64,000 nucleotides of DNA from Myoxocephalus aenaeus (lineage: Eukaryota; Chordata; Actinopteri; Perciformes; Cottidae). Below the pieces are notes generated by a model. That model did not search any database and was not told the DNA's origin. It was given only the letters and a program-made list of their open reading frames with translations. Shown here piece after piece: positions 1 to 14,084 of the stretch (position 1 is the first letter of the stretch; the number at the start of each line of letters is the position of its first letter). Where the stretch lies: the NCBI GenBank assembly GCA_038501785.1, contig JBAMJR010000240.1:484001-548000 (forward strand), written 5' to 3'. Both the position numbers and the translations under genes were made by a program.

Positions 1-741
1 GGAAGTTTCTTTGTACATGTTAAATTGTTTGGATTAGAAGGGCATTTATCTCCATGCTTGGCTGCATGCTGTTATTACCAATAGATTTTTTAAATGTAGT
101 TATATTACGTTTCTCCTGAGTGAGTGGGCGGCTTTTATGTATAGCAACAATTTGATTTAAAACGGAGCCATTATACTTAGAGAATATCACCTAAATAGGG
201 TTGTGATCTTATTCAGCCCTTTGTATCCATGGATGTCAGCAACAGGAAAAGTCTGGTTTTGTTCCAATATTGGTATCTGTGCTCTATGAATTCCTCATTA
301 GACCAGTTAATTACTACACAACACTGCAACGGAGTCTTTGTTTTATCGGCTCAGCACAATAAAGAGGCATCCCTAGAGCTAAGAGAAACCACAGGCACAT
401 AATATAATAACACAAGGGGGGGAAAGAAAGTGTAACAAGTTAGAATAAGCTCTTGATGGTATTTGGAGCAAATCCACATTAGATGAAAAGAATACGGTAA
501 TTATAATTGATAGAAAGCCTGTGTATATGTGCTGTTAGTGTAAAGGCCACGAGTAGAGTTGTAGAGGAGACGGGGAAGAGTGAAAGCAAAGTGTAACATG
601 ATGAGCGAGAAAACAGTGAAAGGACACCTTGAGAAAAGGAGAAAAAGAGGAAGATGGGTCCTGACAGGAGAAGGGGGCTGTCTACAGATGTGCCTGCATC
701 AAATCCAGACGCCTGTGGGCATCATCACAGTACATGCACTT

Positions 742-800
742 ACACACACACACACACACACACACCCACACTCACATACACACACAAATGCACACACAGA
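742..800 (+). repeat. (CA)12 plus imperfect CA tail
   Basis: A pure CA run to 765 is followed by an interrupted CA-rich tail. Confidence 0.9.
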
Positions 801-1173
801 TGCACAGTGATAACCCATCAGCACTGGCCAAGTGTTGTTTAATCCAACCTGACTTGCACTCGACAGAAAAAGCAAATTCACTTCCACTCACAGTCTGGAA
901 AACGGAGCACTCTTCACATAAATGGCAGCGCTCTGAATTACCCCGTTTATGTGTGTGTGTGCCCGCTGGCATGCACACGTGCGCACACTCCACAGCTCAT
1001 GTTTTTATTTTTGTGATGATTTTTTCAGTGTGCTTGTGCGTGTGTGTTTACATGTATTGGTGGTGACAACCTCTTCAGCAGTACTCCCTTCATTGTGTGA
1101 CAGGCAGATAGCTAGGCGGCTCTGCTCCCTATTGTTAGGGGGCTGTCATCAAACCCTGCTTGTACAGTTAGTT

Positions 1174-1177
<4 letters not shown>

Positions 1178-1223
<46 letters not shown>
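1178..1223 (+). repeat. (GT)23 microsatellite
   Basis: Pure GT run, followed by a short GA stretch. Confidence 0.95.
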
Positions 1224-1225
<2 letters not shown>

Positions 1226-2354
1226 AGATAGAGAGAGTTTGCACTTTGTTGTGCTTCCACATCTTCATGTGTGCTAATGCATACACCTGCGTTTGTTAAC
1301 GAGTATACTTGTTTTTGTTTGTGTATATGGGCATACATCCATAGGTGAGTGTGTGTTTGATATGTTTATCTGTCCCACAATGAGGGCGAGAAGAGAAGAT
1401 GAGGGCTGACAATCCATTGTTTGACAGACTGATAGTTTGGCTGAGCGCTCCACTGTACTCCCCTCTCCTCTCCATTGTTATGTGACTTGTCATTAAGCCC
1501 TTGTTGTCCAGTCAAAACGGGCCGGAGTGCTTGTTAGCCACAGCATTGTCATTTGTTGAGCGGAGTAGGTGATCCCAGCACACGTACACACACACACACA
1601 TGCACACTCACACACGCAGAGATACAAGAGGGCAGATTCACAGAGTGGGTACCGCAGATGTGGAAAAATATTTTTGCTCACTATCTATGGTGCTCAATTA
1701 ACATTCTCATATAATACTGTGAACAAAGACACAAAGTCTGCTGATGAAATTAGGAGCCCTGCAGTGTTGAAAATTCCCAACAGGTTTTGAAGAATTACTT
1801 CGCTCTGGAAACAGAACGGTATTTAGGTAAGATGGGACAATTGGACCGCAGATGTTATAGATCTTATTGGTCTGGTTAAGTTCTAAAATAGTTTTTAATC
1901 GTTTAATTGTGTGCGTCGGAAAGGAGCAAGAGCGGAATTCTCTAGAAAGAGGAATTATATTGACCAAATCTCTTTTAAATTAAATTAGATTTCTTTTAAT
2001 TTCTCAAACTTTAAATAAAAATGTTTTGGACTTTTTGTAATGATGTTATGTTACTATGTACCTGTGTACATATTTGCTTCGTTATGTATATTACCAACAT
2101 GTCAAGTAAGCTGATTGGTCGATCCAAAGTCCTGTCAGGAGATGGCTTTAAGACAGAAAATAAAAAGTCACATCACGGACAAACACGCAGACAGACAGAC
2201 AGACAGGCCAATATCCCTCCTAGTCCATTTCCTGTGTCAGGAGGGGATGAAGACAAACAGGTGATGTCACTTCCTGCTGAGGACAATCATACAGGAACAG
2301 GCCAGGAGCCTCCAGAAGTGATGTCTTCGCCATAACAACCTTGACCACAGCCAA

Positions 2355-2355
<1 letters not shown>

Positions 2356-2448
<93 letters not shown>

Positions 2449-2460
2449 CGCGCACAAGCA
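2356..2460 (+). repeat. (AC)43 microsatellite with CG-interrupted end
   Basis: Pure to 2441, then degenerates through CGCACACACGCGCAC, alternating purine-pyrimidine throughout. Confidence 0.95.
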
Positions 2461-4264
2461 CAAGCACTATTGTTAGCTCCAAACTGTTCGGTTCGGTTTA
2501 TTGACATAATCTTTAGCAGCATTGTGCATTTCTGTCTGTCTGTGTGTCTTTTTCCTGATCTCACTTCCTTCATTCTTTTCTATCTCCCTCTTATTTAGTC
2601 AGTTTCAACGTTGCGTGTTTGTCTTTCAGTTGCATACACATTGCATTTGGTGAAATATCCCTCACCTTCGCGAGCCTCATGCTGCATGTTAAGTGGTGTC
2701 AGTCTTTACACAGCTTACTCTTCATCAACAAAAGCACATCAATCTGAAACTGCTGGAAAACACTTTGACATCTTAAATATTTAGTAAAAGTAAAAGCATG
2801 GGTGGGTGGCCAGTGTGTACTATGTAATTGCTGCATCCTTTGTTTGAATCTGGCTGTCAGCCTGTCTACCTCTTTCCCTTTATTTCTTGTCAAGTCTCTA
2901 CTATCAAATAATAACAACAAAAGTCCAAAAGGAAAAACAACATCAACTAAAACTTTAAAACATGTTGAATATTGTTGACAATAAAGCAGCATATCTGTAT
3001 GATCAGTTACTTTACCCTTTTTTTTTTTTTTTTTACATAGTAAGTATATCATTACCAATGTCATCAATGCTTGTTTGATTACAGCAAAGCAAATAATAAT
3101 GAGTGATAGTTATTTATTTCTATTGCCTTTTTAGACTGAACGATGTCCGGCCTTGTAATTGTTTTTGCATGCATTAGGGTCACCAATGAAAACAACATAA
3201 CAGAAAACCATTAAAATGTATGGATGATACAATAACATTTGTAGTACCTGTACATGATTCCCTTTAAAGCGGTGTACTTTATCGTGCACTTAAAGCCAGA
3301 ACAAGCGGGGCAGACCTTGGGGAAGTATAAGAGCGCCTTTCAGGGCCACAGTGCTGCTCCCCTGACCTGTGGTACCGCCTCTGGCCTGAAGGTGGGAGCA
3401 GTGGCTGCAGTTTGACAGCTCTGCTGTAGTAGAGGAAGACCTACAGTACACAAAGAGTAGCTCCTAAACAACTGTCTACTTTTCTTGATTGAGTAAACAA
3501 AACATACAATGAGAGGATACAATTACAAAATGTAACAACCTTTTTCAAATGGTCGTGGGATTAATTGCATTTTGGTCTCTGTATGTTTTACCTCATCTGT
3601 TGCTCATCTGTTGCTGTGGGATTTAATAGATTTAATGGAGTGTAGTTTCTTTTGTTTAGTTTTTTTAAGCCAACTTGTCCGTATCCTTAAGGGTCTATTC
3701 TATTCTGCTCTGATCTATTCTACGCTGTTTTCCAGGAGTGACGTCTTGGGGGGAAAAAAGGGTACAGGGAACAGTTGATTACACATTGTCACTCTCTACG
3801 AATTTGCCTTGATGTGCGCCCTTATGTGTGCTCTTAATTGATTGACCCGTTGCTATGGATCGCCTTGTGGCCGGCACCAGTCAATACTGCCAGGTCTTAG
3901 TATTCCTGGGTGAGGGAGGGAGCAGGAGAATGGGGGGAGAGAGAAAGAAAGAAAGAGAGAGAGAGAGGGAAGATATTGATCAGCTGGCGTGTGCATCACA
4001 TTCCAAGTTTACCTGACCTTCCAAACTGCTGCCATCATCACCAGTGATGGCCATTCCTCTCTCGCTCGCTCTCTTCCTGCTTTCCTCGTCCCAGTCCTGT
4101 GTGGATTTGTGCATACGTGTGTGTGTGTGTGTGTGTGAGAGTGAGCGTCCATATCTTCTATGTGTGTGTGTGTGTATGCATGCTTGAGCTGCAGATAAAG
4201 CCTAAATTGAGCTGTTTTGATTGTTCACTGAGAGGGCCCGCAGCACAAGGCCCCTCGGCTGAGG

Positions 4265-4266
<2 letters not shown>

Positions 4267-4349
<83 letters not shown>
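4267..4349 (+). repeat. (CA)41 microsatellite
   Basis: Pure CA run. Shorter (GT)n runs lie 100-170 bp upstream at 4118-4137 and 4160-4173. Confidence 0.95.
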
Positions 4350-4353
<4 letters not shown>

Positions 4354-5487
4354 TCTACAGCCCCGCTCCAGTCACTCTGCTCTCCCCTGCTTTTTTATTA
4401 AGTGGTGTTGGCAACAGTAGTGAAAATTCTTTTAATTTCTAGTCAGAATAACTTTCTGTCTCTGGGATGAAGCAGGCGTCTTGTTAACACAAAACACTGA
4501 AAAAAAGCCTCCTGCATGTCTTAATGTCTCACAAGCACTAATAGGGGTTTACATGTCTTGTTTTTTGGGTATGGGTTGGCTTTAGGGCTAACTATGTGGA
4601 GGTTGTGTTTTGTTCAACGTGACTGAAGATTAGCTGCAATAAAGCCGTCCTCAACTGAAGACATTTGGTCGTCAAGAATTCATTTGGCTCTTTCATCAGA
4701 TGACTTAATAGATGAAAATGTTATTTGTAATATTATTTGTCTTCAAATGGATAGAGTCATGTGGAATGATATCTTGAAATATAATGGTCATGAAAGTTCA
4801 AATAATATGAATGAAATTTATTTTGATGCCAGAGATGTGCGTTTTTTTCGAGTTGACCCTAAGGACAAACTAGTTGGGCTACCACCTCTTATTAATTTAC
4901 TCAAAGTGATATTTTTGAATTTTGATTATTTCTTATACAATTTCTACTATTCAGAGTTAGGGTTAAGTGTGTCAATTCTGAGGGGTACACAAAAGCGGTT
5001 CTAACAGACTGAGTGTGTGTTTTACATGTAGTGGTGCTCACATAGAACTAAAGTCAGTGTATGAATATGAAACACTTACTTTTATCATATAAATACAATC
5101 ACCTCATGCATACTAAGGTGCAAGAAGCCCAAGAAATTATTTGCACACTTAGGTTTAATGCAGATATTAATGATAAAAACACACTTTTCTTTTCATTAAC
5201 AGTCTAGTGACTTATAATGAGATACAAACAACGTCCTCCTGGTACTCAGAGGCCTCCCATGGGAACCCCTTTGCTCATGTACCAGATTTAGAGCGATGCA
5301 TTGGCAAGTCTGGTGGTTTCACAGGGAAACCAGTGTCCAATGATACCATACAATTATGCAAATGCACACTTAAAAACAAACTGCACGCAAATGATTCGGC
5401 GGAAACGCTTTAGGAGAGTGAGCGGTGTGTATGTGTACACATGGATGTTGGCATGCGAAAACAAATGCAATGGACATTGTTCTCTGT

Positions 5488-5488
<1 letters not shown>

Positions 5489-5563
<75 letters not shown>
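5489..5563 (+). repeat. (CA)37 microsatellite
   Basis: Pure CA run. Confidence 0.95.
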
Positions 5564-5565
<2 letters not shown>

Positions 5566-7133
5566 CAGGGATGATGTCTGGCTAGGTGGATAAAGTAGTG
5601 CTATTGTAATTCGATAGATGGCTTTCCCTAAGATAATCTGCCTTAAACAGATGATCATTTTGGGAGTAGATTTGATTGATGTGGGACAAGGAGCGAACGA
5701 ACAAGAGGGAGATGGAGAGAGAGAAGTGTGTCTGTATTTTTAACTCTCTCTGTGTGTTTGTGTCTGAGAGAGAGAAAAAATGAAAAGGGTATGTATGATG
5801 AAGAACATTATTTTGTGCCAGCTGGACTCTAAATGATGCTCAAACTGGGACTTCTCTCTCTCCCTGTGTCTCTCTGTTTCTCTGTCTCTCTTCGTGCTGT
5901 CATTGTTCATGTGACCAATCCCACTTTCCTATTTCACCTCATTTTATATCCTCGTTATTTAGCATTTCTGATGCGTTCATGTTTAATTCGCATCATTTCA
6001 AACACTTTGCACGTATGCTTCTTATTGTCGCAGCAGCTTTGATACACTTTGGGTCTTGTTTTATAATCTGTAAGAACATTCTACAATATATGGTTTGAGT
6101 TGAGGGTTAATTTTGGATCCAACATGGTACAAATTATTTTAACCCAAATAAATCAAAGCCATCTGCATGGCTAGATTACACTAGACGTAAGTGAGGAAAT
6201 TGATTTTTTTTTTTCTAATGTGAGAGAATTGACTTCGCCCCCTTGTTAACCTTTTGCAAATAACTGTTCATAATATTCATAATTCATATAATTTATGAAT
6301 TCTGAATTTCAAACAGCTGCTTGTATTTTACTGTGGGTTTCCAACTTTCCATCGTTTTGCCTTTCTGAGGCACAGTCTTCATCCATCCCTCTCTCATCCC
6401 TACTTATAATCCGATTGGCCTTTTCTTTGCTGGAAAAAGGGTATTGGAGTGAATTTTTTTAATCTTTTCTTTCCTTTTCCCCTCTCACTTCCATCTGCAG
6501 TGTATTTTGTGTTTTCCTCTCCCGGCCTCACTCTCTCTTCCTCTCTCTGTCTTCCTGTCCCTCTCTCTCAACATAATCCTCCGCTCAAGCCCCTAGGTTG
6601 CCGTAGAAACATCAATAACATTCCTGCTTGACAACATCTTAGTGCATTAAAGTGGTCGTAGGGAGACTCGAACCAACAGATGCGCATGCGCACACGCACA
6701 CGCACACGCACACACACACACACACACTGAAGGCCATCACTAGGATTGCTGCAAAAATAGCAACTACTCTGCCATGTTTGAGTCACAGATCGAGGGGAAA
6801 GAAATCCGTTGTGTAGATATTAAAAACGGAGGGATCTTCCAGATCAACATCTACAATCTCAAGTACTCTCTCAATATCAAATGCATTCTGTCACATATTT
6901 TGTTATATTTGGTGATGTAACAAAGTGAAAAATGACAGTTTGTGAAAGATCCTTTAATGCACATATTTAGTGCAGATACAGAAATATTTGTACATCTTAA
7001 TTTCTCTATTTTTGGCATCTTTATGTCATACATCACGTTCTTAATGGCTGCAGGGTGTCGTAGTGATTATGAAGAGGATTAGCCGTCGTCCACTTTGCTG
7101 CTTTGCTGTGGAGCAAGATCCACAGGGGGGTTC

Positions 7134-7400
7134 AGGCTGCAACTAATGATTATTTCTATTATTGATTAATCTGAAGAGAGTTGTCTCAATTAATGGTTTT
7201 GTTCATCAAATGCACATAAAAATGTCCCAAAGCCCAATGTGACGTCGTCAAATGTCTGGCTTTGTCCATCCAACAGTCTGAAACTAAAATATATTTTGTT
7301 AACTATGCTATTAACAAAGAGTGGCTTATCCTCAAATTGGAGATGCTGGAATTTGAAAAATATTGCTTAAGAAATTACCTACAATTAACTGATTACCAAC
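7134..7400 (+). repeat. GCTGCAACTA-family MITE-like repeat, copy 1
   Basis: GGCTGCAACTAATGATTATT, CCCAAAGCCCAATGTGACGTC and TTTGTCCATCCAACAGTC follow in order a widespread teleost repeat that starts GGCTGCAACTAACGATTA and normally ends in its reverse complement. The right end is missing or decayed. Confidence 0.6.
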
Positions 7401-7558
7401 CAATATTCCCGCTCAGTATCATAGTCACAAAGAAGAGTTTCCTCTGTTCACTCTCATGTGAAACAAGGGATGAAAAACAGAGTACAAGTAAGTGATTTCT
7501 GCAGCAGCGTGGGTCTGGACTGTTTTTTTATTTTTTCCTTTTTCTGTTGCTCTCTGAA

Positions 7559-7561
7559 GTG

Positions 7562-7632
<71 letters not shown>

Positions 7633-7640
7633 GCGTGCGC
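7559..7640 (+). repeat. (GT)n microsatellite with GC interruptions
   Basis: An 82-bp alternating tract with GC steps at both ends and one in the middle, so strongly Z-DNA-prone. Confidence 0.93.
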
Positions 7641-8024
7641 GAATGACGGCATCCGCTAGAGTCCACTCTCCGCTCAAAGTAACATCACATTCTGTCTCTC
7701 TGTCTGTAACTTTTCTCTTCTGTCCGTGTCTCTTCCTCCCGCCCTCTCTCCTCGCTCAGTCCATCTCAATTAATACTCTCCCACCTCCCTTCGAGGGCCT
7801 TTTATACATTAGCCCTCTAAATCGAATCTCATGGAAATTGCCAGGGAGACTAACGCTGCCAGTTTGACTGACACGCCGCTGGACTTGTATTCAGGGCTAA
7901 GAACAGCCGAGCACCTACACATGCAAAATGACATACACAGGAGCACGAACACACTCGAGCGGTCAGCAACATGCTCGCTATGTTACTAAACATGAAAGCG
8001 AGCAAAAACATGCACACGCGCACA

Positions 8025-8078
8025 GCTTGAATACACACAGATGATTTATTGTTATACAGTACAGTACACACGGGCAAA
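8025..8078 (+). repeat. 54-bp dispersed sequence leading into (GA)n(GT)n, copy 1
   Basis: The block from GCTTGAATACACACAG through TTATACAGTACAGTACACA to GGGCAAA is nearly identical to 46145-46200. In both places it runs straight into (GA)n and then (GT)n. Confidence 0.75.
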
Positions 8079-8106
8079 GAGAGAGAGAGAGAGAGATAGA
8101 GAGTGT

Positions 8107-8137
<31 letters not shown>

Positions 8138-8139
8138 GG
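8079..8139 (+). repeat. Compound (GA)n-(GT)n-(G)19 tract
   Basis: Three different simple repeats abut. The 19-G run is at 8121-8139. Confidence 0.93.
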
Positions 8140-8340
8140 TGGTAACGATGCTCTCTCTTGGGGACAGCGGCTGCAGATTGTTCCATGGACAGACCTGTCA
8201 TCATCCCAGTCAAATTATTCTGATTGGCTGCTGATTTCCTGATGGCGTCCCTCTGTGTGTATGTGTGGGTGTGTAGGTGTGTGTGTGTGTGTGTTTTGTG
8301 TTTGATTGAGAGCCTGTGTGCTTGCATTCTTGCATATGGG

Positions 8341-8341
<1 letters not shown>

Positions 8342-8383
<42 letters not shown>
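8342..8383 (+). repeat. (TG)21 microsatellite
   Basis: Pure TG run. Confidence 0.95.
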
Positions 8384-8384
<1 letters not shown>

Positions 8385-8532
8385 CTGTGTCGTGTGATTT
8401 TCCTGATGGAAGCCCTGTTTCATCATCTGTTGCCATTCCCACCTGTCTCCACGGCGACTGTGCTGTGTCTAATCACTTGATGTGATTTGTGTTGGTAAAA
8501 CAACGTACCTTCCTCTGATGAGGGCCTCCCCC

Positions 8533-8535
<3 letters not shown>

Positions 8536-8566
<31 letters not shown>
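8536..8566 (+). repeat. (GT)15 microsatellite
   Basis: GT run followed by GA repeats. Confidence 0.95.
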
Positions 8567-8573
<7 letters not shown>

Positions 8574-8800
8574 TAGAGAGTGTGTGTGTTTGATGCAGGC
8601 ACCCTTCAGGGTTTCCAAATCAACATTGTCAAGATCCCGCTGTCCCATTATACAGAGACAAACCTTTTTGTCTGATATACACACACACTCCCACACACTC
8701 CGGGCCAGATACACAGCACATTCATAGCAGATCCTTGTTCAACACTGTACAGTTGTCTTGGGAAACAATCAGGACCGATTTACTTCACTATTATACGTTT

Positions 8801-8803
<3 letters not shown>

Positions 8804-8882
<79 letters not shown>
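8804..8882 (+). repeat. (AC)39 microsatellite
   Basis: Pure AC run. Confidence 0.95.
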
Positions 8883-8884
<2 letters not shown>

Positions 8885-9290
8885 CATACCTTGTGAGTGC
8901 TCTAGTCAGACAACCACATAATGGGCTAAAGAGGTACACGAAACAGATGGTTTTCCACCCAGCCGCCTCACTAATGCTAACAGGACATGTCACACAGGGA
9001 AAGAGAGGAAGAAAGAGGCCGAGCGAAATAAAGAGCGAAAGTAGAGTCAGAAGAGATATTTATACAGGGACAGAAAGTGACAGAAGATGTACATTTGAAA
9101 GGTCATGAAGAAAGAGGTGACGGAGTCGTTACAGAGCGAGAGTCAAAGTACTTCCTGTCAAGTGACTCAAGTTTAAAGAAACCAAACTGCCACTGCAAAC
9201 CCTGCTTTAAAGCTGGTTGACATGAGTATCTGTCCTCCCCCTACCTGTCCATCATTTCACTAGTTGGTTAGTTTGAACTTGTGCCAGCTA

Positions 9291-9490
9291 ATAGAGCTGG
9301 GTATCAAACTTCAATGCTTTTGAGCGCCTACCAAAAAACATCGAGAATCGAAAAGTGGTTACCATTGAAAGTTGGAGCTGAAGGCTTATTCTTATTCTTT
9401 CCTCAGCTATATCCTGATTGAAACGAGTAAACTTTAGAATATTTTTAATTTCTGAAAAGTCATTTTACTTAAAAAAAACAAAAAAAAACA
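9291..9490 (+). repeat. Possible decayed GAGCTGGGTATC-type repeat
   Basis: AGAGCTGGGTATCAAACTTC and ATCGAGAATCGAAAAGTGG resemble the start of a fish hAT-like repeat beginning GGGCTGGGTATCG. No matching right end was found. Confidence 0.3.
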
Positions 9491-10032
9491 GGTCGATCCG
9501 GCTGAATGCAGCATTATTCTTTTGAGACCTTCACATATAAAGTCGTTTTTGTGATAGATTTACAAAGTTGAGTCCTTTTTTTCCTGAGGTGTTGCCATTA
9601 TTTAGTCTATTTTGAGTCATTTTGAGTCAATGGGTGCAAACAGAGTAGATGAGGTCATGTGTTGAAAGACAGAAGATGAACGGGAATGAAAACAAGAAAC
9701 ACTTGGAAAAAAGAACTGTAAAGAAAAAAAAAATGACAAAGAGACAACTGTATCTTGCCATCGTCTTTCCAATCTCAGACCCTCTCCCACCCCTACACCC
9801 ACACTTCACCCAGGAGACTGTGTGTTACCAATCTGTGCCAGGCGGTGAAACATTAGCGCCATGCAATATTCAACAGGACTAAGTCAGGCTTTTAGCGTCA
9901 GGCGGGTGTAGGCTCTATATGTTTAGAGGCAAGCCTGCAGCAAGAACAATCTGATTAGCTAACAAGCGAGAGCTTTCACTGCTCAGGATTGTGTTTGATG
10001 TGCTTGTGCGGCTGCGTGCATGTCGCTTTTTA

Positions 10033-10037
<5 letters not shown>

Positions 10038-10063
<26 letters not shown>
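10038..10063 (+). repeat. (GT)13 microsatellite
   Basis: Short pure GT run. Confidence 0.93.
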
Positions 10064-10378
10064 ATAGTCTTAAAGTGTATGTGTGCCGTCATAAAAGATG
10101 CTCCTTCCTTTTCAACTTATCTGCGAGGGTTGAAAAGTGAGAAACCGTGCGGAAATCATGTGTTGAATGAAATGTTGAGAATGGCAGTTGTATTTGACTC
10201 TTCACAGTTACCGAAGTTGTGTGTGATTTTTGTTGTTGATTCCTTTCAGTTTTGCTTTTTGATAATTAAGTGTGACCTGTCGCACGGATTCAAAAAGAAG
10301 TGTCTGTGTTACAGTGGTTGTCGGAGCGGGGGCTGAGGTGTGTATTCTTCCAGAGGCTTTGTGTCAACCACCTCTGAC

Positions 10379-10490
<112 letters not shown>

Positions 10491-11386
10491 TTCCCTCCTG
10501 TGATATCACAATGCAGTGTGCTTCTTTCTTTGACAATAACCCATTGAAAGCCTTCTAAACCATTGTGCTGTAGCAAAGGACAACAAAGGGTTATAACTCA
10601 TAATGAATCTATACAAATAAAGCATTCTCCTCTTGCTTTGGCAGTAAAAGATGAAACCGTTAACAAATGGCAAAGACTGAACTCTGAACTGTTTTTGTGA
10701 TTCTGCTCCTCCTGTTTTCCAACCTTCCTCAATCTCCTCGTCTGTTGCCTATTTCCAGGCAGATTTTCTTTCTTTCTTCCTTCTCTCTATGAACTTTACT
10801 CTTATTCGTCTTTCTTGTCCTCACCTTCCCTCCTTGGTGCTACTTCTGTTCTTGCGTCCCCCCCCTGAATGTTTTGGGACCTCTTCATCATTGCATGACG
10901 AACAAACAGTTGGCGAAAGCTGCTAAATTAGAGGAAGACACTCCATATTCTGCACAGAACCAATGAAATTGAAATTCTTTGAAACAACATTTTGATTACA
11001 CTGTACATGTATTGTCAGGCATACATGTAGGAAATATCTAGTGTGAAAACTAAATCCTTGTTGTTGTTTTTTATCGACTAACATGGCAGAGTCACATGAT
11101 ACTTGTGATATTTTCAGTATTCAGTATAGTCTCTTGTCTTCGTCCTTGTTTTTCTGTTCCCATTCTCCCTTTTACCATTTTAAATTGAGACTTCATTCCT
11201 TCTTTGTCATTTCACTTACTTCTTTCCTCTTGATCTCCCTCCCTGTGAAGTCTTTCCTTCTCTCTCCACTACGATTCCCAATTGTTTCATTACCTACTGA
11301 CACTTATCTGGTGGAGCAGCCAGGTTTCTCTTATGTACATGCATATCTCTTTATCTTATATATCTTTTACTCACTTTATCCACCTA

Positions 11387-11423
11387 CACTCACTCACTCA
11401 CTCACTCACTCACTCACTCACTC
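11387..11423 (+). repeat. (ACTC)9 tetranucleotide microsatellite
   Basis: The only long tetranucleotide array in the window. Confidence 0.92.
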
Positions 11424-11705
11424 GCGTAAACCCGTGTCCTGCAGTGTGACTTCACTGCTCTGGTAAACCTACCCACGCCATCTAACCTCGTGTTAATCCA
11501 CCATCTGACTCTTCTCCCTGCTTCTCTTCCTGTCGCTCATCCCTTTCTGGCAAACAGCAGCTCTTGAATAATTGCAGCGAGGGAGAAATTTTCAATGCAT
11601 ACGTGATGGGCTCTCTGAAGCATCTCTCTCTCTCCCTCTCTCTCCCTCTGAAAGTCTATCCCTTCTCTTTAATCCTACCTTGTCTAACTGAAGAGCCTAG
11701 TTTTA

Positions 11706-11706
<1 letters not shown>

Positions 11707-11781
<75 letters not shown>
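11707..11781 (+). repeat. (AC)37 microsatellite
   Basis: Pure AC run. Confidence 0.95.
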
Positions 11782-11783
<2 letters not shown>

Positions 11784-12400
11784 TGTACACATGCAACACA
11801 CAATTTGGATGAGAGCAGCTGACTTCAAGAGGACATGCATAGGGAGAGGAACGTATCTCTCATTGGCACCATGTTACAGGATACACACACACTCACACGT
11901 CAACCGTTTGGTTGCACCTACTCATTTATGCACTTGCATTACCGCATGCACACAAATGCACCCACACACATATACAGGTGCACGCTTACTGTCATTCACA
12001 TACATTGGCAGGTCAATTGGTGTTTGGAAAGTGGCTCTCTGTATAACAAAACACTTGAGTTGTTGATCATTCAGTGCACCCATACGTCTGTTTAATCCTA
12101 CAGTGTGTGTGTGTGTGTGTGTGCAAATCTGTGTGTGTATTTGTTCCTGTGTGTGTGTGTAAGATCATGCATAACGTGGAGTGTTTTAACACCGTCATGA
12201 TTAGTGCAGTTATGTGTTGTCAAGTGGAAAGAATCACTTCCATTTCTAAACAGGTGCAAACATAATGATGTTTTCACACACGGACACACCAACAAACACA
12301 CACAACAACAATAACAACAACAATGCATCCCACAGAGGGATTTTTTTGAGCGGTAAAGTGTTATGCTCACTTGACAAATAATACAGACAAACCTTAACAC

Positions 12401-12402
<2 letters not shown>

Positions 12403-12459
<57 letters not shown>

Positions 12460-12460
12460 C
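12403..12460 (+). repeat. (GT)n microsatellite ending in GCGCGC
   Basis: GT run closing in a pure GC alternation. A short CA tract follows at 12509-12527. Confidence 0.94.
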
Positions 12461-14084
12461 AACCAGCTCGCATCTCAGTTTTACATCAGCGTTATGAGCA
12501 CAAAGTTGACACACACACACACACACTTGCACACACACGTACACCGTCATCTCTCATTCCTGTTAGTTAATCCCCCTCCCTCCAGCTGTGCAATCATAAT
12601 TTAAAGGTGTTGTCTGTATAATTTCTGTGGATTATGTGATTAGGAAGCTATTGTGGCAGATTAATGTGTGAATGAGGTTAACCCGTGATGAAATGGCTTT
12701 TGTCAGCCTGTGCCCTCTGCAGAATATTGCAATGCTCTGTCCTTGTCCTTTTGTGTGGGTGGACGACAGAGAGACAGGTGGAGGCCAAAGCCTTCTAATC
12801 TTTAAGCCACCGTATTTATTTATGATCATATGTCTCCATTTATTTCGTTAATGTGTTGGGTGTTAGTCCGGTTTAACCCTCACCTCACTTAAACTCTCCT
12901 CATCTCTATTCCTCCTTCCTTCCTTCCACTCATGTTTCTACTCTCCACATTAACTCTACAGAGAGAGACGTGGCGACATGGACACAGCTCAGAGCAAGAT
13001 CTTTGGTTGGGTCTAGATGAGGCTCTGCAGAGACGAGGCATGGCTGTGGCAGAGCCTGGAGCCAGCTGTCACAAATATAACATTTAATAGTGTCTCTCTT
13101 TCTCTCTGTCTCTCTGGAGCTGGTCCGCTGTCGACTCAGGTCATTCCAGATAGGACTCTATCTTAGGATGATCTCACTGACAGCACCCACTTTAGACTAA
13201 TCACTCCATTTAGACTGGAGTGGCCCTGAGGTGGGAGGGACAGAGGGAGGCAAAGAGAGAGAGAGAGGGAGCGAGCGAGAGATGACATAGATGAACAGTT
13301 ACTACCCCGCAGGAGGAGAAGGAAATGAGGGAAGATCCGAGCGAGGGCCACAAATCGTTTGAGAGAGAGAGAGAGCGAGAGAGATGCCAGACTGATTCTG
13401 AAAGAGAGTAAAAGAGATGGCAAGCACATTAATTTTCGGAGTTGCCCTTGAAGCGTGCTAATTGTTAATTGAAATGAGTGTTTTGCTAACCTTGGGATAT
13501 TTGTGTGAATACACTGTATATGTCTCAGTCTATTTATGTAGACCTATTGGTTTGAGCTTGTTTATATGTGTTTTCACATGTCTTAAAGTTGAACCAACCA
13601 AACCAATCAGAAGTTTTTAGGTGGGATTAAGAGTGCAGACATCATTGCCAGATGGACTCGTCAGAACTGATTTTGAAAATCCCAAAGGAAAGAGTTTTGT
13701 TAATTTACTTAGTTTAAAAATCCCTTTTCTATAGCATTTATATTTGCACACAAACCTATGGTTTCACTACATGTCTCTAACATAAATTGGTGATTTGAGA
13801 TCACATCTTTTTCCTTGGACTTTCTGGACAACGTTTGGTTTTCCTGAGCTGCTTCTTTTCTTCTTCCTTTCAGCCACAGTGGGCATTGCTGTCCAGGTCT
13901 TCTCTCTGCCCACACTGGAGTGGAAATCTATTTGTCTTATTTTCCAGAGAGAACAAACACAACACTTGACGTTTAGAACAGTAAAGCAATGCTTTCATAA
14001 ACATGGTTAGGGTTGGTGTGAAGGGTTGTATAGCATAATCTATTACATGACAGCTGTCTTTGGTACAATGACACGGTGCAGTCC

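Larger units (their letters stand above)
1..7133. other. Intronic stretch, no gene seen
   Basis: Apart from the listed microsatellites it holds AT-rich unique DNA. There is a 106-codon open frame at 4684-5004 without recognisable domains and a CT-rich stretch at 6440-6580. Confidence 0.6.
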
